From Aureimonas sp. AU20 (GTDB lineage Bacteria > Pseudomonadota > Alphaproteobacteria > Rhizobiales > Rhizobiaceae): a stretch of 64,000 nt of DNA. Location of the stretch: NCBI RefSeq assembly GCF_001442755.1, contig NZ_CP006367.1, forward strand, positions 3,038,001-3,102,000, written 5' to 3'. The first letter of the stretch is position 1. Each line of letters starts with the position of its first letter. Shown in pieces: positions 44,739-52,583 of this stretch. A program made the position numbers and the translations under genes. Under the pieces are notes generated by a model. The model was not told where the DNA came from, did no database searches, and was given only the letters and a program-made list of their open reading frames with translations.

Positions 44739-46151
44739 ATGGAGGCAGGGACACCGGCGCACAGAGGCATTCCCTCGCTTCCTGTCACCATGGTTCTGGC
44801 TGGCGTTTCGGCCATCCTTCTGATCGTCGTCGCCTCGATCGCCATCTGGTCCAGCACCATGGCGCGTGGCGGCGTGGAGGGTTTGCGCGACACATCGCTC
44901 GTGCAGTCGAGCGCCCTCACCTTTCTCAGCCGCCTTCAGGACGCCGAAACCGGCCAACGCGGCTATATCCTGACCGGCAATTCCACGTTTCTGGAGCCTT
45001 ACGAGCGCTCGGTGGGCCAGGTGCCGGCCGATCTGGAGCGCTTGAAAAGCGCGACGGCCGACGATCCCGAACAGGCCCGGCAGGTCGATCACCTCGGCGA
45101 ACTCTTGAACGCCAAGATTCAGGAGCTGACCCGCACGGTCATGCTGGTGCGCGACGATCGGCGCGACGACGCGCTGGCGCTGGTCTCGGCCGCCGGCGGG
45201 AAGGCGGCGATGGACGATATCCGGCTTGTGGTCCGTCATATTCTCGAAAGCGAGGACGAGAAGCAGCTCGAGCGCGAGGCAGCGCTGGCGAGCTGGACGC
45301 GCGTCTCGACCCTTGCCATCGCGGCCTCCGCGCTCGTCGCGCTCGTGCTGGTCGCCATCACCTTCCGGGTCGGGCAAAGGCAATACGCCGTGTCGGAAGA
45401 CATGCGGCGCCGGCTGGCGGAGGCCAACGATCGGCTGGAGGCTGAGGTCGAGCGGCGCACCAGCGAGGCCGAGGGCGCACGCGCCGAGGCGGTGCGAGAG
45501 AAGGAACGCGCCGTTTCCGAGCGCTCGCGCGTCGAGCTTCTCCTGCAGGACGTGAACCACCGGGTCGGCAACAATCTCGCCATGGTCTCGGGCATGCTCG
45601 GCCTGCAGATTTCGGCGACGGGCGACGCCAACACGAAGATGCAGCTGCGCGCCGCGCAGGAGCGCGTGGCGACCATCGCCAATGCGCAGCGGCGGCTGCG
45701 GCTGCGCGATGACCTGTCCACCACGCGGGCGGACGAAATCGTGGAAAGCGCCCTGTCGGACCTGCGCGCGACGCTCGGCCCCGATCGGCCGGTGGAGATC
45801 GAGGCGCAGCTGGAGCCGATCGTGGTGGACGGGCGGGACGCGATCTATCTCGCGATCCTGACCAATGAGATCGTCATGAACGCCGTCAAGCACGCGTTCG
45901 AGGGGCGTGAGCGCGGGCGCATCCTCGTTTCGCTCGCGCGGGCCGAAGAGGGCGTGTGTCTGACGGTCGAGGACGACGGGCGCGGCATGGCGTCTCCGGC
46001 CGCGCTCGGAACGGGCCTCGGCACCAAGCTCGTCACCCGCCTCGCGCGCCAGTTCGGCGGGGAGCCGGACATTTCCTCGCGGCCGGGCGGGGGAACGCGC
46101 ATCGCCCTGCCCCTGCCCCATCTCGGCGCTCCGCTCGGCGCAGGCGCCTGA
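44739..46151 (+). CDS. CHASE3 sensor histidine kinase (HWE/HisKA_2 type)
   Basis: A 470-residue membrane kinase. Two helices (about 22-40 and 197-217) flank a periplasmic CHASE3 domain (SRLQDAETGQRGYILTGNSTFLEPY). A coiled coil at 222-272 leads to the HisKA_2 domain with His274 in LLQDVNHRVGNNLAMVSGMLGLQ. The HATPase domain has NEIVMNAVKHAFEG, EDDGRGM and GTGLGTKLV. In alphaproteobacteria such kinases often feed the PhyR/EcfG general stress system, but no phyR-nepR-ecfG genes are adjacent. The start ATG follows GGAG; the frame is open upstream. Confidence 0.9.
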   Translation: MEAGTPAHRGIPSLPVTMVLAGVSAILLIVVASIAIWSSTMARGGVEGLRDTSLVQSSALTFLSRLQDAETGQRGYILTGNSTFLEPYERSVGQVPADLERLKSATADDPEQARQVDHLGELLNAKIQELTRTVMLVRDDRRDDALALVSAAGGKAAMDDIRLVVRHILESEDEKQLEREAALASWTRVSTLAIAASALVALVLVAITFRVGQRQYAVSEDMRRRLAEANDRLEAEVERRTSEAEGARAEAVREKERAVSERSRVELLLQDVNHRVGNNLAMVSGMLGLQISATGDANTKMQLRAAQERVATIANAQRRLRLRDDLSTTRADEIVESALSDLRATLGPDRPVEIEAQLEPIVVDGRDAIYLAILTNEIVMNAVKHAFEGRERGRILVSLARAEEGVCLTVEDDGRGMASPAALGTGLGTKLVTRLARQFGGEPDISSRPGGGTRIALPLPHLGAPLGAGA

Positions 46152-46240
46152 ACTGGGCGTGCGGGTCTCGCCCAGCCGGCATTCTCGCCTGCGAGCCGAA
46201 CATTCCTTGCGCAGAGGTTGCGAGTTTCGATTTCAGGCCT

Positions 46241-46268
46241 TTCCACCACTGCCGCGAATGCCTATATT
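46241..46268 (+). promoter_or_regulatory. Candidate promoter of ssrA
   Basis: TTCCAC (46241-46246) and TATATT (46263-46268) lie 16 bases apart, just before the acceptor half of the tmRNA. The -10 box is strong, the -35 box moderate. Confidence 0.5.
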
Positions 46269-46274
46269 CGCTGT

Positions 46275-46611
46275 GCTGGGCTCGTCCTGGCTATGGCAAT
46301 AAACTGCCGATGTAATAAACCTTTCGGACCCGGGGGCGGTACCCGGCGCCTCCACCTGAGCCCACTTCGCGAGCGTTGCATCGTGGGTTGAGGCGGGGGC
46401 GAAATAGGATCGACGAGGGCGTAAAGATCGGACTTTTGCTCGGCATGGTACCACCGTCATCGGGCTGTAAAAGTAGTTGCCAACGACAACTATGCGGAAG
46501 TCCGTCTCGCCGCTTAATGCGGTGCGATAGCTTCAAATCAAGCCCTGGGGGTTCGCACTTCTAGGCGGGGCTCGGAGGCGCCTGGCAACAGAAGCCTCCA
46601 CTTCTTTTTTT
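46275..46611 (+). ncRNA. ssrA: Permuted two-piece tmRNA (ssrA)
   Basis: The order is permuted, as in alphaproteobacteria. The acceptor half comes first: T arm CCGGG/CCCGG and acceptor strand CGCCTCC with discriminator A, ending at 46356 (CCA incomplete in DNA). A spacer (46357-46394) would be excised. The coding half starts at 46395 with GGGGGCG, which pairs with the acceptor strand and makes the G3-U70 alanine identity pair, followed by the conserved ATAGGATCGACGAGGG. The tag frame 46479-46517 encodes ANDNYAEVRLAA and a stop, an alphaproteobacterial tag. The outer ends are approximate. It rescues stalled ribosomes and tags products for ClpXP. Confidence 0.92.
46574..46611 (+). terminator. 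Terminator of ssrA
   Basis: GGAGGC (46574-46579) pairs with GCCTCC (46594-46599), followed by CTTC and seven T. It closes the tmRNA precursor, 45 bases before sspB. Confidence 0.7.
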
Positions 46612-46656
46612 AGAGCGCCAGTCCGGCGACCATGTCTGCGAGTTCAGGACGACCGA

Positions 46657-47265
46657 ATGGGTCAGGATCTTATCCGTTACGATGTTCTGGCGCAGGATGC
46701 GCTGCGTGGAGTGATCCGCAAGGTGCTGGGCGAGGTGGTGAAGACCGGCCTGCCCGGGGATCATCATTTCTTCATTACCTTCCTGACCTCGGCTCCCGGC
46801 GTGCGCGTGTCGTCGCGGCTGCGCGAGAAGTATCCGGAGCTGATGACGATCGTCATCCAGCACCAATACTGGGACCTTTCGGTCAACGACACCGCCTTCG
46901 AGGTCGGCCTCTCCTTCTCCGACATCCCCGAGCGCCTGCTCATTCCCTTCAGCGCGATCCGTGGCTTCTACGATCCGGCCGTGAACTTCGAACTCGAGTT
47001 CGACGTGCGGGACATGGATGCCGCCAATTCGCAGGGCGAGGAAGCGGCCGCCCCGACCGCACTCGCGCCGGTCTCCAGCGTTCCGGCCCCCGCGCCCGTC
47101 GTAGCCGCTGCGCCCGCCAAGGCACCGGCCAAGGCCGCGAGCCCTGCCAAGAACAGCAGCAAGGATGCGGCTAAGGATGTGAAGGACGCGGAACCCGCCG
47201 AGGACAAGCCGGCTGAAAAGTCCGCCGAGGTCGTTTCGTTGGACGCATTCCGCAAGAAGACCTGA
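46657..47265 (+). CDS. sspB: SspB, ClpXP adaptor for ssrA-tagged proteins (alpha type)
   Basis: A 202-residue adaptor that binds the AANDNY part of the ssrA tag and delivers tagged proteins to ClpXP. Residues 1-125 form the SspB domain (LIRYDVLAQDALRGVIRKVL...HHFFITFLT...PFSAIRGFYDP). A flexible Ala/Pro/Lys-rich linker (about 130-185) leads to the ClpX-binding tail VVSLDAFRKK. It is placed directly after ssrA, so adaptor and tag RNA are neighbours. AGGA seven bases before the ATG supports the start. Confidence 0.94.
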   Translation: MGQDLIRYDVLAQDALRGVIRKVLGEVVKTGLPGDHHFFITFLTSAPGVRVSSRLREKYPELMTIVIQHQYWDLSVNDTAFEVGLSFSDIPERLLIPFSAIRGFYDPAVNFELEFDVRDMDAANSQGEEAAAPTALAPVSSVPAPAPVVAAAPAKAPAKAASPAKNSSKDAAKDVKDAEPAEDKPAEKSAEVVSLDAFRKKT

Positions 47266-47271
47266 TTCGCC

Positions 47272-47460
47272 ATGGGCGAGATCGTCAATCTACGTCTCGT
47301 GCGCAAGCGCTCCGAACGCGCCTGCGCCGAGACCAAGGCCGCTGAGAATCGCGCCCGCCACGGCCGAACTAAGGCCGATCGGGAACGCGACGAACTCGGT
47401 AAGGAGCGGGCCGATCGCCTGCTCGACGGCGCCAAGCGCGAGCCCCCCGCTTCCGAATGA
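47272..47460 (+). CDS. DUF4169 family small basic protein
   Basis: A 62-residue charged protein with the DUF4169 pattern GEIVNLRLVRKRSERA...AA.NRA.HG.TKA.R. The function is unknown. It follows sspB by six bases and its stop overlaps the next start by four bases, so the three are one operon. The composition (Arg, Lys, Glu) suggests a helical nucleic-acid or protein-binding peptide. Confidence 0.85.
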   Translation: MGEIVNLRLVRKRSERACAETKAAENRARHGRTKADRERDELGKERADRLLDGAKREPPASE

Positions 47461-48110
47461 CCGAAAAACGGTCGCTGTCGATTCGTGGCCACCGCACCTC
47501 GATCAGCATCGAGGAGCCGTTTTGGCTGGAACTCAAGCGATTGGCCGCCCGAAGCGGGTGCTCCGTCGCGGAATGCGTGGCCGAGATCGATGGGGTGCGG
47601 GACCCCGACACCAATCTCTCCTCCGCCATCCGCCTCCATGTTCTGGCCGCCGCGCAGGCGCATGCCGACAATCCGACCGAGCGCGGCGACCCCAACCACG
47701 TCATGCTGTCGCATGTCCATCTCGGCACTGCGGATTTCGATCGCGCCCTCCGGTTCTGGGCGGCGGTGGCACGCGAGATGAACCTGCGCTTTCGTTTCGA
47801 AGATGCCGAGCGCGGCTGGGCCGGCTGGCAGCCGGCCGAAGCCGACCGGCCGCTCCTCCTGATAGGCCGCCCCTATGACGGCGGCCCCGCCTCCCCGGGC
47901 AACGGCGCCATGGTGGCGTTCAATCTCGGCTCGCGCGGGGCAGTCGATCGAACCCATGCCTTGGCTCTGGCACTAGGCGGGCTAGACGAAGGCGGTCCTG
48001 GCCTCCGCCCGCACTACCACCCCCATTATTACGGCGCCTATTTCCGTGACCCCGACGGCAATAAGATCGGCTTGGCTTGCCACCGGCCTGAAGAGGCAAC
48101 GGCTCTATGA
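47457..48110 (+). CDS. Ribbon-helix-helix / VOC fusion protein
   Basis: A 217-residue protein in one frame with two domains normally encoded separately. Residues 1-70 are a ribbon-helix-helix domain of the RHH_4 type (SIRGHRTSISIEEPFWLELKR...GCSVAECVAEID). From Met83 (base 47703) a complete glyoxalase/VOC domain follows (MLSHVHLGTADFDRALRFW...GAYFRDPDGNKIGLACH). No stop or ribosome-binding site separates them. The RHH part fits the usual alphaproteobacterial sspB-DUF4169 neighbourhood. Whether the fusion binds DNA or a metabolite is unknown. Confidence 0.8.
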   Translation: MTEKRSLSIRGHRTSISIEEPFWLELKRLAARSGCSVAECVAEIDGVRDPDTNLSSAIRLHVLAAAQAHADNPTERGDPNHVMLSHVHLGTADFDRALRFWAAVAREMNLRFRFEDAERGWAGWQPAEADRPLLLIGRPYDGGPASPGNGAMVAFNLGSRGAVDRTHALALALGGLDEGGPGLRPHYHPHYYGAYFRDPDGNKIGLACHRPEEATAL

Positions 48111-48653
48111 CGGAAGCCGGTATTTCGGGAACATGCCTGGGGGTTGAGCCGGCCTTGCCTGCGCAGGCATTCCATCTCTTGGGACCGTAACGAAAGCGAC
48201 CTGACCGAAGGGTCAAGCGCGGAAAAAGCACGAGCCTGATTTGCAAGGGATGATAGGGCTGCCGTCTGAGCACCCCAGAGGCCGCGCATAGGTGCGTTTG
48301 CGACCGATCGCTAGGACGATCAGGCGAGATCCGTTGCGTGATCTTTAATCGCCTTCCTGCTTCGGGCGGCAGCGATGGTGCCAAATCAGATCAAGCTGTC
48401 GCTGTTCAGACATCGCTTCTGCATTCAGGCGAAACCTGCTGAGAACAAGCAAATAGCTTTTGTCCGCTTATGTCGTCGCAGATGGCACGCACCGCGCCTC
48501 AGCATTACCCCCAAGCCTCGTCCCTAGCGACCGACAAGGCATCACTCCTATCCTCCTGCCAGCAAGTCTGGTCGTAGGCTCCCAAGCGCTGCCTTCCATC
48601 GAGAGAGACAGCGATTGCACCTAAGCTCCTATCTCTCAGTCCCCTTGCACCGC
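48111..48653. other. 543-base gap without a recognisable gene
   Basis: Between the VOC fusion and the AsmA gene no frame has convincing coding character, and the GC content looks lower than in the flanking genes. The only clear structure is the palindrome TGCCTGCGCAGGCA at 48157-48170. I see no inverted-repeat ends, no transposase fragment and no tRNA. It may be a decayed remnant. Confidence 0.5.
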
Positions 48654-51600
48654 TCAGAACCGCGTCGGATTCTGGACACCGGGAAGACTCGGGAAACCGC
48701 TCTGCGAGGCGGGTTGCGGCACGGTTACCGGAGGGGCTTCGAGATCGAGCGTGCCGGTCGCGGCGGATGGCGGGGTCGGCGTGGCGGCGGCTTCGCTGGC
48801 GGCGCGCCGACGCTCGGTCTCGACCCGGGCGGCCTCCGCGCGAGCCGCCTCCGCACGAGCGGCCTCAGCGCGCTCCAACTCGGCGCGCCGGGCTTCCTCC
48901 TCGCTTTTCAAACGTGCGTCGCGAAGCGCGTCCCGCTCTTTCGCCCGCGCCTCATAAAAGCGAACTTCGCGGCGCAGGCGCACGGTTTCGCGTAGCGCCT
49001 CTTCGAGCGTGCGAACCCGCGCCTGCTCGATCTGATAGGCGCGGGAGGCGAGATAGCTGGTGAGCGGGGCGACGCCGATGTCGCGGCGCGGCTGCGAAAG
49101 CGTGCCCGAGAGCGTGTAGACGAGGGCCGGATCGGGGGCGTCCACGACGTCCTCCTCCACCGGCTTGGGAAGCGCGATGTCGATGCGACCCGAAAGGGCG
49201 CGGTCGGCCAACGCGACGCGCGCCTCCCCATTAAGGGTCAGGCCGCTGGCCTGCGCCTCGGCTGGCCCGATCTGCAGCGTGCCGTTGCCGAGCCGCAGCC
49301 CGGCCGACACCGTACCGAGATCGAGACTGCTCGCGGTCTGCGCCGCGCCTACGAGACGCGCGACTGCCTCGTCCGTCGCGCTGAAGCCTTTCTCGTCGGC
49401 GGCGGCGAGAACGGGTCGCATCACGTCCGGCGACGTGCCGAAGAGCTTGGCGTTGCGCAGCGAGGCGTTTCCGGTTCCGTCGGCCGAAAGGCGCAGCGCC
49501 TGCCAGGTCTGCCCGCCCGCCTGGAAGGTCATGTCGGCGTCGAGCAGCCCGGACAGGATAGCGCCCTCCCCGCCTCCCAGTTGCACCGGTCGATCGGCCA
49601 GGCGCCAGGTCCAACGCGTGCCGACGAGGCCGCCGACATTGCTGAACCGGCCGCTGCCCTCCACCCGTCCTTCGCCGAGCCCGGCCTCGAAATCGCTGAC
49701 GGTCAGTTCCGTGGCCGTGCCGTTCACATTCGCCTTGAGATCGCGAAGAGAGCCAGGCGCCCCCTCCAGCGTTCCCGCCTCCAGCGCCAGCCGGAAGGCG
49801 CGCTCGGGCAGGAAGGGCGCGGCGAAGGGGCGGGTGTCGGCGTCCGCGCCTTCCTGCGCGACGCCCGTCAGCAGGGTAAGCAGCCAGTCGGCCGAGAGAT
49901 GGTCGAGCCGCAGCTTTCCGATGACGCCGCTGCCACCTGCCGCCGAAAGCTGCCCGGTGAAGCGATTGTCGGCGACATGACCCTCCACCTCGTCCAGAAC
50001 CCAGTCGCCGCCGAACCATTTGAGCCGAGCCTTGGCGTCCACCGGCAAGGCGTCGACGCCCTGGCCGAGACCGAGGCCCAGCGTCGTCAGCCAAAGGCTG
50101 GCTTCCTCGCTGCGAAGCGCAAGGCGCGCGTCGAGCGAGGCGAGGCCCGCCTCCGCCAGCGCCGCCGTGCCCTCCAGCGTCAGGCTGGAGCCCGGCGCTT
50201 CCGCGCTCAGCGAAACGCTCGCCCCCTCGCTCGGCGCGCCGGAGGACACGAGATGCAGGGCGAGCGGACCCGGCGCGCCGAGATCGAGCGCGGGAAGGCC
50301 GACCTGCCCGAGAAGATCCACCGGCTTATCGTTGCGCAGCACCATGTCCAGCCCAAAGCGCCCGTCCTTCCAAGCGGCGGCGAGGCCGTTTTCCAACGCG
50401 AGCTTGACCGTGAGATCCGTGCCCCCCGCCTGTCCGCTGAGTTCGGCCACGAGATCGCTTCGGCCGGCAGCGGTGACCGGCGAAGCCGTGCCGCTCAGCG
50501 ACAGCGGCCCGAGCACCGTGCCGCGCGCGGCCACGACCTTGAGAAGCGGGCTTTCCGGCAGGCGGGTGCGCAGGAAGGCGAGGAAGCGGGCCGGCTCGTC
50601 GGCGGAGAGTTCGACGCTGAGATCGGGCACCGGGGCGCTCGACACGGTGGCGATCGTGCCCTCGGCATGAATGTCCGCGCCCGCCAAGCCGTTGGCGTCG
50701 AAGGCGCTGATGTCGAGGAGGTCTCCCGACAGCGTTACGTCCGCCTCGACGCTATCGGCCTGCATCCCGGCATAGCGCAGGGGCGCGGCGGAGAGTTGCA
50801 GCTCGGTCCGCTCCGCCTCGCCCTCGGCCTGCGGCCGCAGCCCGGCCAGCGCCAGAAGCGGTTCGAGGTCCACCGCGTCGCCGCGCAGTTCCACCGCCGT
50901 CGCCACGCCCTCGGGCCGCACGGTTCGGTTGACCGTGCCGCGCAGAACTTGTCCGCCGAGATTGAGTTCGAGCTGATCGAAGCGCTGCGTGGCGGCGCCC
51001 AGCTCCACCTTGGCCTGGAGGCCGGCCTGCTCCAGCTGCGCCAGACTGGCGGTGCCGCCGAGCCCCGCCCAGTTGAAGAAGGTCGCGGGCTGGCGCGCGG
51101 CGAGAAGCAGCAATCCGCGAAACCCAGGGGTTGCGCCGAGTTCCGCGACGCCCGAGGCCTCCACCAGCGTGCGGCCCGGCAGCTCGCCCGACACGCGGTC
51201 GATCGACCAGCCGCCCTGCGACGGTGAGCCGGAAAAACGCACCTCGCGGATCGGCGTATCGCCGATCGTCACGATCGGCAGGGCGATGCGCACGCGGCCG
51301 GGAAAGGGGCTCGCCGGCAAACGCCGCAGGGCGGCGCGCACGGCCTGCACCCGGTCGGTGAAGCTCGGCGCCGTTCCCGCTTCGGTGCCGGCTGGGGCGA
51401 TCTGGTCGAGATCGATGTCCTGGCCGGACAGGTCCACGTCGAAATGCGGGATCGGCGCGAGGTTGAGGGACGCCGCGCCGGTGACGAGATAAGGCGTTTC
51501 GCCCTCGCCCACCGAGGCGCGAAGGTCCGACAGGGCGATGCGCTGGGTGGAAAGCTGAAAGCCGCCGTGAAGCTGGATGGCGGGCCAGGGCGTCACCGCG

Positions 51601-52388
51601 CGAAGGCTGGGCTCGGCCAGCGGCGTGCGCAGGGTCAGCGTTCCGTCCACCAGCGGTTTGCCCGGCACGCTGGAGGCGATGCCGGACACGCTGACCGAAA
51701 GGCTCGGCGAATCGGACTCGGCCGTCACGCGAAGCGACAGGGTTCCGTCGCCCGGCGCGATGCCGGTCGACAGGCTGACGCGCAGCGGCTGGTCGTTGAG
51801 GCGCAGAGTTCCCGTCCCGGAGATGGGGCCGAGAAGCGAGCGGGCGGACAGATCGGCGTCGATCGCATCCAGCCGGACGCGGCGGTCGAGCCTGCGGTCG
51901 GTCAGGAGAACCGAGCCGTCGGCGATGCGAACCTTCTCGAACACGACCGGCAGGCTGGTCGGCAGGCTGGAAGCGGCGATCGGCCAGCGCACCGCGCCGC
52001 TGGCATCGACGGGCAGCGACAGGCGCGGCGCGTCCAGCTCGGTGTTGAAGATGCGGACTTCGCCCGACAGGAAGGGCGCAAGCTCGGCATCCATGCGGAA
52101 GGCCGCCATGGTCAGAATCGGGTCGGCCGCCTCCCCCACCACGACGTCGTTGAAGGCGATGGAGGGAAAGGGCAGGAGCTGGGCGGAGACGGCGCCGCGC
52201 ACTTCGACCTTGCGCCCGACGAGGCGCGAGGCCTCGGTCTCGAACGCCGTGCGATAGCCCGTCCAGTCCACGAAGCGCGGACCCACCAGAAGAGCTAGAA
52301 GACACGCGATCAGCAAGCCGCCGAAGACGATGAACAGCCGCAACGCCTGAGCCTTCCCCTCGAATTTCGCTCGAATCACGGGGCGCAT
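48654..52388 (-). CDS. AsmA family outer-membrane biogenesis protein
   Basis: A 1244-residue protein with one N-terminal membrane helix (about residues 16-36) and a very long periplasmic part. The AsmA N domain begins with VGPRFVDWTGYRTAFETEASRLVGRKVEVRGAV, and the C-terminal AsmA_2 domain includes GRIDIALPKPVEED and YTLSGTLSQPRRDI. These proteins form long beta-rich bridges thought to carry phospholipid between membranes. The last 110 residues are unusual: a charged helix with repeated RAEAARAEA units, then a proline/threonine-rich end. No partner is adjacent. Confidence 0.92.
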   Translation of the reverse strand: MRPVIRAKFEGKAQALRLFIVFGGLLIACLLALLVGPRFVDWTGYRTAFETEASRLVGRKVEVRGAVSAQLLPFPSIAFNDVVVGEAADPILTMAAFRMDAELAPFLSGEVRIFNTELDAPRLSLPVDASGAVRWPIAASSLPTSLPVVFEKVRIADGSVLLTDRRLDRRVRLDAIDADLSARSLLGPISGTGTLRLNDQPLRVSLSTGIAPGDGTLSLRVTAESDSPSLSVSVSGIASSVPGKPLVDGTLTLRTPLAEPSLRAVTPWPAIQLHGGFQLSTQRIALSDLRASVGEGETPYLVTGAASLNLAPIPHFDVDLSGQDIDLDQIAPAGTEAGTAPSFTDRVQAVRAALRRLPASPFPGRVRIALPIVTIGDTPIREVRFSGSPSQGGWSIDRVSGELPGRTLVEASGVAELGATPGFRGLLLLAARQPATFFNWAGLGGTASLAQLEQAGLQAKVELGAATQRFDQLELNLGGQVLRGTVNRTVRPEGVATAVELRGDAVDLEPLLALAGLRPQAEGEAERTELQLSAAPLRYAGMQADSVEADVTLSGDLLDISAFDANGLAGADIHAEGTIATVSSAPVPDLSVELSADEPARFLAFLRTRLPESPLLKVVAARGTVLGPLSLSGTASPVTAAGRSDLVAELSGQAGGTDLTVKLALENGLAAAWKDGRFGLDMVLRNDKPVDLLGQVGLPALDLGAPGPLALHLVSSGAPSEGASVSLSAEAPGSSLTLEGTAALAEAGLASLDARLALRSEEASLWLTTLGLGLGQGVDALPVDAKARLKWFGGDWVLDEVEGHVADNRFTGQLSAAGGSGVIGKLRLDHLSADWLLTLLTGVAQEGADADTRPFAAPFLPERAFRLALEAGTLEGAPGSLRDLKANVNGTATELTVSDFEAGLGEGRVEGSGRFSNVGGLVGTRWTWRLADRPVQLGGGEGAILSGLLDADMTFQAGGQTWQALRLSADGTGNASLRNAKLFGTSPDVMRPVLAAADEKGFSATDEAVARLVGAAQTASSLDLGTVSAGLRLGNGTLQIGPAEAQASGLTLNGEARVALADRALSGRIDIALPKPVEEDVVDAPDPALVYTLSGTLSQPRRDIGVAPLTSYLASRAYQIEQARVRTLEEALRETVRLRREVRFYEARAKERDALRDARLKSEEEARRAELERAEAARAEAARAEAARVETERRRAASEAAATPTPPSAATGTLDLEAPPVTVPQPASQSGFPSLPGVQNPTRF

Positions 52389-52583
52389 GCCCCAACCTCC
52401 GGAAATCCTAACAGTTTTACCACCCGGCGGTCATGCGGCTTGCGCGCATCGGCGATCAACTTGCCAAGCGCGGCAAACAAAGGCTTGCGGGCGAGGATCA
52501 CGAAGCCTGCGTGCGAAATCCCGCTTCACTCCGTGGGGGCTGTTCCCCTAGTGTTCCCGGAAGAATCCATTAAGTAGTCGGCC

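Noticed and set aside
46291..46536. 81-codon minus-strand frame across ssrA
   Set aside because: It overlaps the tmRNA, whose pairing and tag peptide are convincing.
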